A stretch of 36,046 bases of DNA from Paenibacillus validus NBRC 15382 (GCF_004000985.1 NZ_BIMH01000047.1:1-36046), one strand, 5' to 3'; numbered from the stretch's first letter, positions 17,639 to 26,581 are shown. The notes: generated by a model from the letters alone, not told the origin. Program-made: numbers and translations.

Positions 17639-18169
17639 TCAATGACCCCGTACATCGGCGAGCTGTCGATGGTCAAAGAACACCGCAAGCCGGCCGGCTG
17701 CAGCGTTCGGCTCCAACGAAACCAGCGCCGGAACACCCTCGGGACTGCAGTGTCTGCGGATCCGCTCGATCGGGGCATTGGCGGTTCGCTCAACCCGACG
17801 CACCCGAACCCCTTCGTCTCCGGGTACGTCTGTCAGCGTCACCTCGACCAAATCATGCGGCGGATTATGAGGCCCCTGGAATGTGACGACGCCAACGGTC
17901 ACTTCATGTTCCCGGTTGCTGCGGTTCAACTGCCGAATTTGCAAAACACGCTCGCAGTAGAACGGTTCGCGGACACTTTGCATGAGCAAGGGCAGGTAGC
18001 GCACGATCAGCGTCTCTTCAAGCAGCTGCTCCTTCGTCGGCGATGACGGCTCATCAGCCGAAACGGACAGTGTGGCGGCAAGCAGCAGAAATCCCGACGT
18101 CAGCCCCAAGACGACTCGCTTGATGATGGTGAACTCCCCCTTGACTCGATTTGGGGATATTATGGCCAA
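17639..18169 (-). CDS. Secreted DUF3888-like protein
   Basis: A signal-peptide-bearing protein (IIKRVVLGLTSGFLLLAATLSVSA, likely cleaved before DEPSS) whose core LLEETLIVRYLPLLMQSVRE followed by EVTVGVVTFQGPHNPPHDL fits DUF3888, a small secreted family of unknown function in Bacillales. The C-terminal 60 residues beyond VEVTLTDVPG look unlike the family and are Arg/Ala/Pro-rich, so a frameshift near 17800 or an extension is possible. The start is unclear: the frame opens with TTG 18169 (poor site), while the strong AAGGGGGAG is followed at six to nine bases only by two ATC codons (18127, 18124). It converges with the metallophosphoesterase. Confidence 0.65.
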   Translation of the reverse strand: MAIISPNRVKGEFTIIKRVVLGLTSGFLLLAATLSVSADEPSSPTKEQLLEETLIVRYLPLLMQSVREPFYCERVLQIRQLNRSNREHEVTVGVVTFQGPHNPPHDLVEVTLTDVPGDEGVRVRRVERTANAPIERIRRHCSPEGVPALVSLEPNAAAGRLAVFFDHRQLADVRGH

Positions 18170-18235
18170 CCCGCCGCAGCATCACTCAAGGGAAGGGGCA
18201 ATCGCGCCGCAGCCCCGATGCTTGCCGGCCAAACG

Positions 18236-18275
18236 AAAAAAAGCCGGCCCCCCGCCCTAAGGCGTGAAGTCCGGC
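18236..18275 (-). terminator. Intrinsic terminator of speE-speB
   Basis: Minus strand: GCCGG (18271-18275) pairs with CCGGC (18243-18247), with an inner CGCC/GGCG stem, followed by seven T (18236-18242). Confidence 0.8.
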
Positions 18276-18312
18276 CGCAACTCTTGTTCAACCGCTGTGC
18301 AGCTGCTCTCGC

Positions 18313-19182
18313 TTACTTCACCAGACCCAGCAATATTTCGCGCATCAGCTTGCTGGCGACGATCTGTGTTTGCTCCGTCGGGTCATAGGCGGGAGCCACT
18401 TCCACGATATCGGCGCCGACAAAGTTAAGCTCCGACGCAGCCATCGCATGAATGGCAGCGAGCAGTTCCTTCGACGTAATGCCGCCCGCTTCGGCGGTAC
18501 CGGTGCCCGGTGCGCAGGACGGGTCAAGCACGTCGATGTCGATCGTCAGGTAAACGGGACGGCCGGCAAGCTCCGGTAGCACCTTTTTCAACGGCTCCAA
18601 CACTTCGAACGGATAGAAATTGATATGCTCGCGCCCGAACTGGAACTCCTCGCGGGAGCCCGAGCGGATGCCGAATTGGTAAATATTCTTGCCGCCCATA
18701 AGCGCAGCCGCTTTGCGGACCGGCGTCGAGTGGGACAGCGGTTCGCCTTCATAGTGCTCACGCAGGTCGGCGTGCGCATCGATATGAATCAACGCAAGAT
18801 CCGGGTACTTCTTGTACACTTCCTGGATGACCGGCCAAGAGACGAGATGCTCGCCGCCAAGACCGAACGGGAATTTGCCGTCCGCGAGCAGGCCGCTTAC
18901 GTATTCGCCGATCACTTCCAGACTCCGTCCGGCGTTGCCGAACGGCAGCAGCAGATCGCCGGCGTCGAAATACGTAATATCCTCCAAGCTTTTATCGAGG
19001 TACGGGCTGTATTCCTCCAGACCGATCGACACTTCGCGGATGCGCGCCGGGCCGAACCGGGAACCGGGACGGAAGCTGACCGTATAGTCCATCGGCATGC
19101 CGTAAATGACGGCGCGGGAGGACGCATAATCGTCGGAGCTGAGAATAAAGACGTTACCGGAATATTTTTGATCGATTTTCAT
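18313..19182 (-). CDS. speB: Agmatinase
   Basis: Ureohydrolase splitting agmatine into putrescine and urea. 289 residues with the arginase-fold manganese ligands: GGEH, HIDAHADLR, and DIDVLDPSCAPGTGTAEAGG. Together with speE, 21 bases upstream, it makes putrescine and then spermidine from agmatine, the Bacillus speE-speB operon; the arginine decarboxylase speA is not in the window. ATG 19182 has AGGGAG about 11 bases upstream. A strong terminator follows. Identity is secure from motifs and synteny. Confidence 0.96.
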   Translation of the reverse strand: MKIDQKYSGNVFILSSDDYASSRAVIYGMPMDYTVSFRPGSRFGPARIREVSIGLEEYSPYLDKSLEDITYFDAGDLLLPFGNAGRSLEVIGEYVSGLLADGKFPFGLGGEHLVSWPVIQEVYKKYPDLALIHIDAHADLREHYEGEPLSHSTPVRKAAALMGGKNIYQFGIRSGSREEFQFGREHINFYPFEVLEPLKKVLPELAGRPVYLTIDIDVLDPSCAPGTGTAEAGGITSKELLAAIHAMAASELNFVGADIVEVAPAYDPTEQTQIVASKLMREILLGLVK

Positions 19183-19203
19183 GTGGATTACGTCTCCCTC
19201 AGC

Positions 19204-20031
19204 CTATTTCGTCAAGTCTTCCACGAATTTCGGAAGCGCGAATGCCGCCTTGTGCAGGCGCGGCGTGTAGTATTTCGTATCGATCTCCGGAATGGCCGTT
19301 TCGTCAACAGCCAGCGGATCGTACTTCTTGCTGCCCATCGTGAACGTCCACAAACCGCTCGGGTATGTCGGAATATTCGCCACATACACGCGCACGATCG
19401 GGAAAATTTCCTTTACATCGCGATTGACGGTTTGGATCAAGTCCGCTTTGAACCAAGGGTTGTCCGTCTGTGCCACGAAAATGCCGTCTTCCTTCAGCGC
19501 GTCGAAGATGCCCTTGTAGAAGCCTTGCGTGAAGAGATTCACGGCTGGGCCAACCGGCTCGGTGGAATCGACCATGATGACGTCGTACGTGTTTTTGTGC
19601 TCGTGGATGTGCATGTAACCGTCGTTGACGATCACTTGCACGCGGGGGTTGTCCAATTCGCCGGCGATCGAAGGCAAGTATTGCTTCGAGTACTCGATGA
19701 CTTTGCCGTCGATTTCGACAAGCACAGCCTTCTCCACTTCCGGGTGCTTCAGCACTTCGCGGATGACGCCGCCGTCGCCGCCGCCGACCACGAGCACGTG
19801 CTTCGGATTCGGGTGTGTGTACAGCGCCGGATGCGCCACCATTTCATGATAAACGAACTCGTCTTTAACCGTCGTCATCACCATGCCGTCGAGCACGAGC
19901 ATTTTGCCCCATTCGGCAGTGTCGATCATCGCGAGATCTTGAAAATCGGTTTTCTCCGTAACCAGCGTTTCTTTAATTTTGGCGGTGATGCCGAAGTTCT
20001 CCGTTTGCTTCTCTGTATACCATAATTCCAT
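19204..20031 (-). CDS. speE: Polyamine aminopropyltransferase (spermidine synthase)
   Basis: Transfers an aminopropyl group from decarboxylated SAM to putrescine, giving spermidine. 275 residues. N-terminal beta part with [15 protein letters not shown]; Rossmann-like domain with [15 protein letters not shown], the acidic strand [15 protein letters not shown], and the active-site [13 protein letters not shown] 20031 has AAGGTGG ten bases upstream; a longer reading to 20082 lies in the leader. The promoter is at 20088-20115. It heads the speE-speB operon and is divergent from the class A penicillin-binding protein gene, the same neighbourhood as B. subtilis pbpG-speE-speB. Confidence 0.96.
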   Translation of the reverse strand: MELWYTEKQTENFGITAKIKETLVTEKTDFQDLAMIDTAEWGKMLVLDGMVMTTVKDEFVYHEMVAHPALYTHPNPKHVLVVGGGDGGVIREVLKHPEVEKAVLVEIDGKVIEYSKQYLPSIAGELDNPRVQVIVNDGYMHIHEHKNTYDVIMVDSTEPVGPAVNLFTQGFYKGIFDALKEDGIFVAQTDNPWFKADLIQTVNRDVKEIFPIVRVYVANIPTYPSGLWTFTMGSKKYDPLAVDETAIPEIDTKYYTPRLHKAAFALPKFVEDLTK

Positions 20032-20087
20032 TGCGCGCAAGCCACCTTTCTGAGTTAACGAACCGCGGGCCTTACATGTCAAATTGT

Positions 20088-20115
20088 ATTATAGTAGATT
20101 ACCCTGAAAATGCAA
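20088..20115 (-). promoter_or_regulatory. Sigma-A-type promoter of speE-speB
   Basis: Minus strand: TTGCAT (20110-20115), 16-base spacer, TATAAT (20088-20093). Confidence 0.7.
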
Positions 20116-20176
20116 ATACGAACGCGCTCCGGAACGGTAAATTTAAAAAAAATTAACGTTTTGGACACAGCCGGCT

Positions 20177-20206
20177 GAATACGTCTTTCTATGTTTTTCC
20201 ATACTG
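20177..20206 (+). promoter_or_regulatory. Forespore (sigma-G/sigma-F-like) promoter of the penicillin-binding protein gene
   Basis: GAATA (20177-20181), 18-base spacer and CATACTG (20200-20206) match the sigma-G consensus GHATR-N18-CATnHTA at all but the last base. B. subtilis pbpG is forespore-expressed, which supports the reading. No good sigma-A promoter was seen for this gene. Confidence 0.6.
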
Positions 20207-20285
20207 GTTAATAGCACTTATCGTGAGCATCTTACCGCATCGCTCTTTCCGCAAGGAAGGAGCGGTCGCCAAGGAGGGTCAGCTA

Positions 20286-22349
20286 TTGTCCGGGCAACGC
20301 ATTACCGATGCCGACGAATTTCATCATAGTCGCAAAAAGGGACGCTTCCGCACGTTCCTGTCGTTCACCTTCACCTGCCTCATCCTCGGAGCCGCCTGCG
20401 GCATCGTGGGGCTGCTGTTCATGCGTTCGCAAGCGCTGCCCGTCTCCAAGATGGCGGCGGCCTCGGAGCTGTACGACGTGCACGGCAAGTTGATCGAAGC
20501 GTACGGAGGAGGCGGGAAAAACTCGCAAACCGTGCCGCTGCAGGAGATGGCGCCCAGCATCGTGGAGGCGACGCTGGCGATCGAGGACCGCAGCTTCTAC
20601 GACCATTACGGCTTCGATCCGAAAGGGATCGCCCGCGCCGCAATCGTGAACCTGCAGCATATGTCCAAAGTGCAGGGCGCCGGCACGATTACGCAGCAGC
20701 TCGCGCGCAATATGTACTTGACCCATGAGCGGACATGGTCGCGCAAGCTGAAGGAGACGTATTATGCCGTGCAGATGGAGCTGCAGATGAGCAAGGATCA
20801 AATTTTGGAGCAATATTTAAATCAAATTTATTACGGCCATTCCACATACGGCATTCAATCGGCTTCCCAGCTTTTCTTCGGCAAGAGCGCCCACGATCTC
20901 ACGTTGGCCGAGAGCGCGCTGCTGGCAGGCATTCCGAAGGGACCGCGCTATTATTCGCCTTATTATGACCTTGAGAATGCGCTCGGGCGTCAAAAGACGG
21001 TGCTGCAGACGATGGTCGAAGCCGGTTACATCACGCAGCAAGAAGCGGATAAGGCGGCGCGCGAGAAGCTCAAAATCATGCCGCTGGAGGCGAAGAAAAC
21101 GACGGTGACCGCCCCCTACTTCCGCGACTACATTCGCAGTCAGGCGACCGAGCTGCTCGGCATCGAGGAAAAAGAATACGAAGATATGGGGCTGCGCATC
21201 TTTACCACGCTCGACTTGAATGCCCAGCAAATCGCGGAAGAAGTGATCCGCAAACAGCTGGAGCCTTACCCTGAGCTGCAAACCGCGCTCGTCTCGATCG
21301 ATCCGCGCAACGGGTATGTAAAGGCGATGGTCGGCGGCCGCAGCTATGCGGACAACCAGTATAACCGGGCCTTCGCCAGTACTAGGCAGCCGGGCTCCTC
21401 GTTCAAGCCGATCGTCTATTTAACGGCGCTGAAGGAGAAGCAGTTCACCCCGGTCTCGCGTTTCAAAAGCGAACCGACCACGTTCACCTACGATCAGGGC
21501 CGCAAATCCTATACGCCGAGCAATTACGACGGCAAGTATTTCGATTGGATCGACATGCGGACGGCGATCGCCAAGTCGGACAATATTTTCGCCGTGCACA
21601 CGGCGCTGGAAGCCGGACCGGACCGCGTCATCGACATGGCGCGCAGGATGGGCATCACGAGCCCGATGGAGCCGCTGCCGTCCCTTGCGCTGGGCGTGTT
21701 CCCGGTGAGCCCGTACGAGATGGCTTCCGCGTTCGGCATCTTCGCCAATCAAGGGGTGCGCGCTGCGCCGACGGCCATTCTGCGCATCGAGGACCGGCGC
21801 GGGCGGGTGCTGTACGAAGCGAGCCCTTCGGAGGAAACGATCATTGAGCCGGCCTACACGTACGTCATGACGCAGCTGATGGAGAGCGTGTTCGATCAGG
21901 GAGGCACGGGCAGCCGCGTGTCCAGCGTCCTGAAGCGTCCGGTCGCCGGCAAAACCGGCACAACCAACACGGACGCCTGGATGGTCGGGTATACGCCCGA
22001 GCTGTCGACGGCCGTCTGGGTCGGGTACGACAAGGACCGCAACATCGGTAATGTCGAATCGCACCTGGCGGCGCCGATCTTCGCCGAGTTCACGGAGCGG
22101 ACTCTGGAATCCGTGCCTCCGAAGATGTTTCCGATTCCCGAGGGCGTGGTCAACGTCTACATTGATCCCGCAACAGGCAAGCTCGCCAACGACAGCTGCC
22201 CGAAATCGCGGATGGAAGCCTTCATCCAAGGCACGGAGCCGAAGGAATACTGCTCGCAGGAGCCGGTGAAGGACGAGCCGGTTAAGCAGGATCCGGGCAA
22301 AACCGGCGGCTCGTGGTGGAACGATTTGAAGCGCTGGTGGGCGAGCTGA
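20286..22349 (+). CDS. pbpG: Class A penicillin-binding protein (PbpG-like)
   Basis: Bifunctional peptidoglycan synthase, anchored by one N-terminal membrane helix (LSFTFTCLILGAACGIVGLL). The glycosyltransferase (GT51) domain has catalytic E100 in EDRSFYDHYGFDP and QGAGTITQQLARN; the transpeptidase domain has S371 in PGSSFKP, the SDN triad and GKTGTTN. The C-terminus is Lys/Pro-rich. TTG 20286 is taken as start because AAGGAGG lies eight bases upstream; GTG 20223 is in frame but lies about ten bases from the predicted transcription start. Synteny with speE and ywhD matches B. subtilis pbpG (PBP2d), which makes germ-cell-wall primordium during sporulation. Confidence 0.93.
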   Translation: MSGQRITDADEFHHSRKKGRFRTFLSFTFTCLILGAACGIVGLLFMRSQALPVSKMAAASELYDVHGKLIEAYGGGGKNSQTVPLQEMAPSIVEATLAIEDRSFYDHYGFDPKGIARAAIVNLQHMSKVQGAGTITQQLARNMYLTHERTWSRKLKETYYAVQMELQMSKDQILEQYLNQIYYGHSTYGIQSASQLFFGKSAHDLTLAESALLAGIPKGPRYYSPYYDLENALGRQKTVLQTMVEAGYITQQEADKAAREKLKIMPLEAKKTTVTAPYFRDYIRSQATELLGIEEKEYEDMGLRIFTTLDLNAQQIAEEVIRKQLEPYPELQTALVSIDPRNGYVKAMVGGRSYADNQYNRAFASTRQPGSSFKPIVYLTALKEKQFTPVSRFKSEPTTFTYDQGRKSYTPSNYDGKYFDWIDMRTAIAKSDNIFAVHTALEAGPDRVIDMARRMGITSPMEPLPSLALGVFPVSPYEMASAFGIFANQGVRAAPTAILRIEDRRGRVLYEASPSEETIIEPAYTYVMTQLMESVFDQGGTGSRVSSVLKRPVAGKTGTTNTDAWMVGYTPELSTAVWVGYDKDRNIGNVESHLAAPIFAEFTERTLESVPPKMFPIPEGVVNVYIDPATGKLANDSCPKSRMEAFIQGTEPKEYCSQEPVKDEPVKQDPGKTGGSWWNDLKRWWAS

Positions 22350-22526
22350 CAGCTGCAATGGCACGCAAGCAAGCGGCCGGCGGCAAGGGCAGACGGTTGA
22401 GGATGCAGGCGCAGCTGTACAGACGCATTGGCGGACTGTTGATAGCCTGGACAGACCCCGCGCGCGTAAACAGGCGCAGGGTAGCGTTGGCAGAAGGTTG
22501 ACGGCAGGTCAAACATAGGCGGCAAG

Positions 22527-22583
22527 AGGGGCTCCCGGCAAGCCGGATCGTTGATCCGTTTGCCAGAGGGGTCCTTTTCGTTT
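22527..22583 (+). terminator. Terminator-like hairpin downstream of pbpG
   Basis: GGCAA (22537-22541) and CGGATC (22544-22549) pair with GATCCG (22553-22558) and TTGCC (22560-22564), flanked by a CTCCC/GGGG extension, followed by TTTTCGTTT. The 180 bases between the pbpG stop and this hairpin hold only a short unconvincing frame (22313-22501). Confidence 0.6.
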
Positions 22584-22724
22584 GAACGCTCGCCTTTCCG
22601 GTGATAACGACAGACGCGCGGCGGAAATAACGGAATTGTCCCGTGCTAGCGATCGCGCAGCCCCTCATGGATGTCAGGCGCATGGCCGCTTTGGCGCAGA
22701 AGGCCCGGCTTCGCCGGACAACAC

Positions 22725-22751
22725 AAAAAGGCAGACCGAGAGGTCTGCCTT
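22725..22751 (-). terminator. Intrinsic terminator after ywhD
   Basis: Minus strand: perfect ten-pair stem AAGGCAGACC/GGTCTGCCTT (22728-22737 and 22742-22751) with a four-base loop, followed by five T including the end of the stem. It lies about 90 bases past the ywhD stop. Confidence 0.75.
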
Positions 22752-22760
22752 CCTGCTGTC

Positions 22761-22783
22761 CTAGTATATGATGCATATACTAG
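22761..22783. promoter_or_regulatory. Perfect 10+10 palindrome between terminator and ywhD
   Basis: CTAGTATATG (22761-22770) and CATATACTAG (22774-22783) are exact inverse complements with three bases between. A third related box, TAGTATAC, follows at 22788-22795. No T-run is attached. It looks more like a protein-binding site or small mobile/recombination relic than a terminator, though no gene start is adjacent. Confidence 0.55.
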
Positions 22784-22841
22784 GCATTAGTATACATCGT
22801 TATGGATGGTGACACAATACCGTCACATAATGTACAAAAAT

Positions 22842-23381
22842 TTAAGCAAGCGCCGTCTTTAGCGACTCGTCCGACCGTTCCCACATCCCCGGATCGTTCT
22901 CGATCAGCAGGTTTTTGAGCAGCGCCTTTTCCTTCTCTCCCAGATTGTCGACCATAATTTTGCGCTTGAGCGCATAGTCCATCCGGTTGACATGATCGGC
23001 AAGAACTTTCCAACCGCGGCGGTTGTCCGGATCGACGGTCATCTCGCAGGAGGTTACGCCGGCGTAATATTTGCCGTCCTCATGGAAGTCGACGGCCACC
23101 CAAACGATCCAGCAAGGCCGGCCGTTCGGCACTTCATCCTTGTTCGGCGAAAACTTGATTCCCTTCTCCACCCTGCTCTTCGCATGCAGCGCGCCTAAGT
23201 CCAAGTACGCCTCGTCTCCATCGATAATAACGCTGGACAATTGACTTAAATCAATCGAGCCCTGCCCGAAGCCGCGGTGCTTCGTTTCTTTTTTATTGAC
23301 GATATTTAAAGCCGGCAGTTTCTTCTTCTCGCCAGACTCCGCATTCGCCTGTCCGCCGGCGCCCAAATCCTTTGTATCCAC
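22842..23381 (-). CDS. ywhD: YwhD family protein
   Basis: A 179-residue soluble protein of the Bacillales-specific YwhD family, function unknown. After a Gly/Lys-rich N-terminal tail comes a conserved mixed domain (LSSVIIDGDEAYLDLGALHA, GRPCWIVWVAVDFHEDGKYYAGVTSCE, RGWKVLADHVNRMDYALKR). No metal or nucleotide motif is recognisable. The start is GTG 23381 with AAGGGG about ten bases upstream. It has its own promoter at 23441-23469 and a good terminator. Its position next to pbpG and speE-speB is the B. subtilis ywhD position. Confidence 0.9.
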   Translation of the reverse strand: MDTKDLGAGGQANAESGEKKKLPALNIVNKKETKHRGFGQGSIDLSQLSSVIIDGDEAYLDLGALHAKSRVEKGIKFSPNKDEVPNGRPCWIVWVAVDFHEDGKYYAGVTSCEMTVDPDNRRGWKVLADHVNRMDYALKRKIMVDNLGEKEKALLKNLLIENDPGMWERSDESLKTALA

Positions 23382-23440
23382 CGTTACATCCCCTTCCTTT
23401 CACTACCTTCATAGGTTTAACGTCTACCCGTCTTTCTTTT

Positions 23441-23469
23441 ATTATCCATGAAACAGTGAGGCTTGACAA
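23441..23469 (-). promoter_or_regulatory. Promoter of ywhD
   Basis: Minus strand: TTGTCA (23464-23469), 17-base spacer, GATAAT (23441-23446). On the plus strand the same spot reads TTGACA (23463-23468), but no good -10 box follows towards the M1 peptidase. Confidence 0.65.
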
Positions 23470-23539
23470 TTTTTTGTTCATGGTTTCTTGTCCCGTTACA
23501 TATACATGCCTTAGATGCTTGTCAACGGGGTGAAAATCG

Positions 23540-25756
23540 ATGAGTAAACGACTCGGCAACCGACTTGCCATATGGGGCTGCGTGACGGTCCTCGCCTGCA
23601 GCAGCGCCCTGCTGCCAGGCGCGATTTTTTCGAACGAAATACGGACAGGCGATGCGGACGGAGGCTGGCAGCTGCCCTACAGCGCTGTCACTGCGGCTTC
23701 CGCCAGGCCGGACGCCTCTGCGCCGGGCCCTCTTGCCCTGAAGCCGACCCGCACCGCGGGCGAGCATGCGCACGCGGTGGTCGCGGCGCCGGCCTGGCCG
23801 TCCGCCCGGGGGCAAGCGGACGGCTCGTCCACCGGCTTATTCCTGCCTGGCAGCGAAGCGCTGCCGGTCAGCGGGCGGGTTACCGAACCTGCGGCGCCTC
23901 CGCCCGCGCCGCCGAGCTTGCCGGCGAGGCCGGTTGAGAAGCCTTCGCCCAGACCCTTGTCCAACCGCATCGTCGAATACCACCTGAACGCTGAGTTCGA
24001 CGCCGAGGGCAAACTGATTCACGGCACCTCCTCCCTCACTTGGAAAAACCCCGGCAGTGTCCCGGTCCAGGATCTGTACTTCCACTTGTATCCGAATGCG
24101 TTCGAATCGAAAAAAACGACGTTCATGCAGGAGTCCGGCGGCAAGCTGCGCGAGGATGCAAGCACGGAAGACAACTACGGGAGCATGAAACTCATTTCCA
24201 TTCAAATGCTGAACGGGAATGAAACGGAGCTGACCGACCGGATCGAGTACGTGCAGCCGGACGACGGCAACGTTCATGACCGGACGCTCGTGAAGGTGCC
24301 GCTGCCGAAGGCTGTCGCCCCGGGCGAGCAGGTGACGCTGCTCACCTCGTTCACGGTGCAGCTGCCGCAAGTGTTTGCGCGTATGGGGTACGCCGGCGAC
24401 TTCATGATGGCGGGGCAGTGGTACCCGAAAATCGCCGTCTATGAGCCCAAAGGAACGCGCGGGCAAGCGGAAGAAGGCTGGAATTTGCACCAGTATCACG
24501 GGAACTCCGAGTTTTATGCCGACTTCGGCATCTACAATGTGAAGCTGCGCGTGCCGGTGGGCTATACCGTGGCGGCGAGCGGATTCCCGACCAAACCTGT
24601 TGTGAACGACGGCAAGACGCGGCTCTATACCTTCTACGCCGACGACGTTCACGATTTCGCCTGGGCCGCCTCACCGAACTTCGTCTACTTCGAGGAGCCT
24701 TATGCCACCAAGGATTTGCCTGGCGTCCGGATCAAGCTGTATCTCGATCCGAAGCACGAGCATCTGAAAGCGCGTTATATGACGGCCGCGAAAAAAGCGC
24801 TCGCCCGCTATTCGGAATGGTACGGCAGCTATCCTTACTCGACACTGTCCATTGTCGTGCCTCCGGAGAACGGCAACGGCGCCGGCGGTATGGAGTATCC
24901 GACGCTCGTCACCGCTTGGGGAGCAGGCGAAGACAACCCGAGCCTTGAGCTCGAACGCGTCATCGTTCATGAGATCGGGCATCAGTTTTTTTACGGCATG
25001 GTAGCCAGCAACGAATTCGAGGAAGCCTGGCTGGACGAAGGGTTCACGTCCTACGCCGAAGATAGGCTGATGGAGAAAGAGTACGGCGTGCGTTCGAACC
25101 GTCTCGTCGAATCGAGCTACATCACCGCCCCTGCTTCACTCAAGCTGAACGCCTGGAACTATGCGGGGCACGGCAACTACGCCGAGAATGTCTATACCCG
25201 GGCCAAGCTCGTGCTGAAGGCGATAGAAGGGCAAGCGGGCCAGGAGACGATGAATAAAATTATGCGGACGTACTTCCAGCGCTGGAAGTTCAAGCATCCG
25301 TCCACCGAAGATTTTCAACGCACCGTGGAAGATGTGACGAAATCGAGCTGGAAAGAATTTTTCGATCAATATGTGTACGGCGGCATGATGGCCAATTATG
25401 AAGTGGCGGGGATCCATACGAAGAAGATGACGGAGAACGGCCAAACGGTGTACGAGAACAGCGTCAAACTGCGCAAGCTCGGCGGCACCGTCCCGAGCGT
25501 CCCGGTTCGATTCCACTTTGCCGACGGCACGCAAATCGATAAGACATGGAACGGCTCTGAGAGCGAAATCATCTACAAGCTGACGCATGCCGCGCCGCTC
25601 GACTGGGCGGCGATCGATCCGCAGCATACGATCGTGCTGGAAAACAAGCGGATTAACGGCTTTATGAAGACGAACGTGGATACGAAGCTGTCCGTCCGCT
25701 GGAATATGGGCATCGTTAAAATACTGGAGACCTTGTTCGGCTGGGTCGCGTGGTGA
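23540..25756 (+). CDS. M1 family metallopeptidase, secreted or membrane-anchored
   Basis: A 738-residue zinc metallopeptidase. A hydrophobic N-terminal segment (LAIWGCVTVLACSSALLPGAI) acts as signal or anchor, followed by an Ala/Pro-rich low-complexity linker (about 45-135). The N-terminal beta-saddle spans about 140-400; the catalytic site is H477-E478-x-x-H481 with E500 exactly 18 residues on (HEIGHQFFYG and AWLDEGFTSYAED). The exopeptidase motif, here GNGAGGMEYP, corresponds to GAMEN of aminopeptidase N but lacks the final Asn, so classical aminopeptidase activity is uncertain. ATG 23540 has GGGGTG seven bases upstream. The next gene follows after 15 bases. Confidence 0.92.
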   Translation: MSKRLGNRLAIWGCVTVLACSSALLPGAIFSNEIRTGDADGGWQLPYSAVTAASARPDASAPGPLALKPTRTAGEHAHAVVAAPAWPSARGQADGSSTGLFLPGSEALPVSGRVTEPAAPPPAPPSLPARPVEKPSPRPLSNRIVEYHLNAEFDAEGKLIHGTSSLTWKNPGSVPVQDLYFHLYPNAFESKKTTFMQESGGKLREDASTEDNYGSMKLISIQMLNGNETELTDRIEYVQPDDGNVHDRTLVKVPLPKAVAPGEQVTLLTSFTVQLPQVFARMGYAGDFMMAGQWYPKIAVYEPKGTRGQAEEGWNLHQYHGNSEFYADFGIYNVKLRVPVGYTVAASGFPTKPVVNDGKTRLYTFYADDVHDFAWAASPNFVYFEEPYATKDLPGVRIKLYLDPKHEHLKARYMTAAKKALARYSEWYGSYPYSTLSIVVPPENGNGAGGMEYPTLVTAWGAGEDNPSLELERVIVHEIGHQFFYGMVASNEFEEAWLDEGFTSYAEDRLMEKEYGVRSNRLVESSYITAPASLKLNAWNYAGHGNYAENVYTRAKLVLKAIEGQAGQETMNKIMRTYFQRWKFKHPSTEDFQRTVEDVTKSSWKEFFDQYVYGGMMANYEVAGIHTKKMTENGQTVYENSVKLRKLGGTVPSVPVRFHFADGTQIDKTWNGSESEIIYKLTHAAPLDWAAIDPQHTIVLENKRINGFMKTNVDTKLSVRWNMGIVKILETLFGWVAW

Positions 25757-25771
25757 GGAGGGTTCGTACAC

Positions 25772-26581
25772 ATGTGGAATCGCGTTAAATCGGGCTGGTC
25801 GATCGCCTGGGGGCAGCCGTTCGCCGTCTTCACCTTATTTGTATACCATCTGGCTTGGGGTATCGCCCTCTACAAGCTGGTCCAGTCGGTTGTGCTGCCC
25901 TTGCTTCACCGCTACCCGACGGAGCTGTCGAAGGAAGCCGTGCAGCTGTTCTGGATTGAAAGCCAATTCCAGCTGATGAAGACAAACCTGATCGAGCCCT
26001 TCCTCTGGTGGGGACTAGCGCTGCTTGCGCTTCGGATGCTGCTGCATCCGTTGCTGAATGCCGGTGTCTACTACTCGCTTCAGAACCGTGACATGAACGC
26101 CGGCTACCGGTTCGTGGAAGGCATCCGCAGGCTGACGCTGCCCTATTTCGGATTCTACGCCGCTCAACTGCTGCTGACGCTGGCTCCGCTCGTATGGCTC
26201 GTACCGCTGGCCACCGAGCTGTTCGGCTCGCAAGTGTCCTACTCGGGGCTTGTGCGCGCGCTGCTGCCTGTACTTTCGGCGTTCGCAGTCTACCTGCTGC
26301 TCATCCAGCTCGTCTTCATGTACCTGCAGATCGGCAAAGCAAGCGGACGTTCGATGCTGTTCACCTGCCTCTTTATCGTCCGCCACCTGCCGGCAATCGT
26401 ACTGGCCGCGCTTACCGTGCTCGGTCTGGGGCTTCTGGCGACGGCGGCCGTGATGGCGGCGTCCTTCTTCTGGGCCGGCTTCCTGGCCCTGCTCGCCGTC
26501 CAGGTGTTCCGCCTGGCGCAAATGTTCTTTAAAGTATGGGCGATCGGCACGCAATTCGCGCTTTGGACGGAGAAAGCGTAG
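25772..26581 (+). CDS. Polytopic membrane protein of unknown function
   Basis: A 269-residue hydrophobic protein with about six membrane helices (near 15-40, 75-100, 125-150, 160-188, 200-222 and 224-250), two amphipathic cytoplasmic-like linkers, and a basic C-terminus. No transporter or enzyme motif is recognised. ATG 25772 has GGAGGG nine bases upstream and lies 15 bases after the M1 peptidase stop, so the two are very probably an operon and may act together at the membrane; a role as partner or anchor of the peptidase is only a guess. Confidence 0.85.
   Translation: MWNRVKSGWSIAWGQPFAVFTLFVYHLAWGIALYKLVQSVVLPLLHRYPTELSKEAVQLFWIESQFQLMKTNLIEPFLWWGLALLALRMLLHPLLNAGVYYSLQNRDMNAGYRFVEGIRRLTLPYFGFYAAQLLLTLAPLVWLVPLATELFGSQVSYSGLVRALLPVLSAFAVYLLLIQLVFMYLQIGKASGRSMLFTCLFIVRHLPAIVLAALTVLGLGLLATAAVMAASFFWAGFLALLAVQVFRLAQMFFKVWAIGTQFALWTEKA

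Noticed and set aside
18625..20025. 466-codon open frame on the plus strand antisense to speB-speE
   Set aside because: It crosses two well-identified minus-strand genes and their gap, is His/Arg-rich as expected of a GC-driven shadow frame, and has no recognisable domain.
22313..22501. 62-codon frame overlapping the end of pbpG
   Set aside because: No ribosome binding site, starts inside pbpG, and composition is like other non-coding GC-rich stretches. Kept only as a remote possibility.
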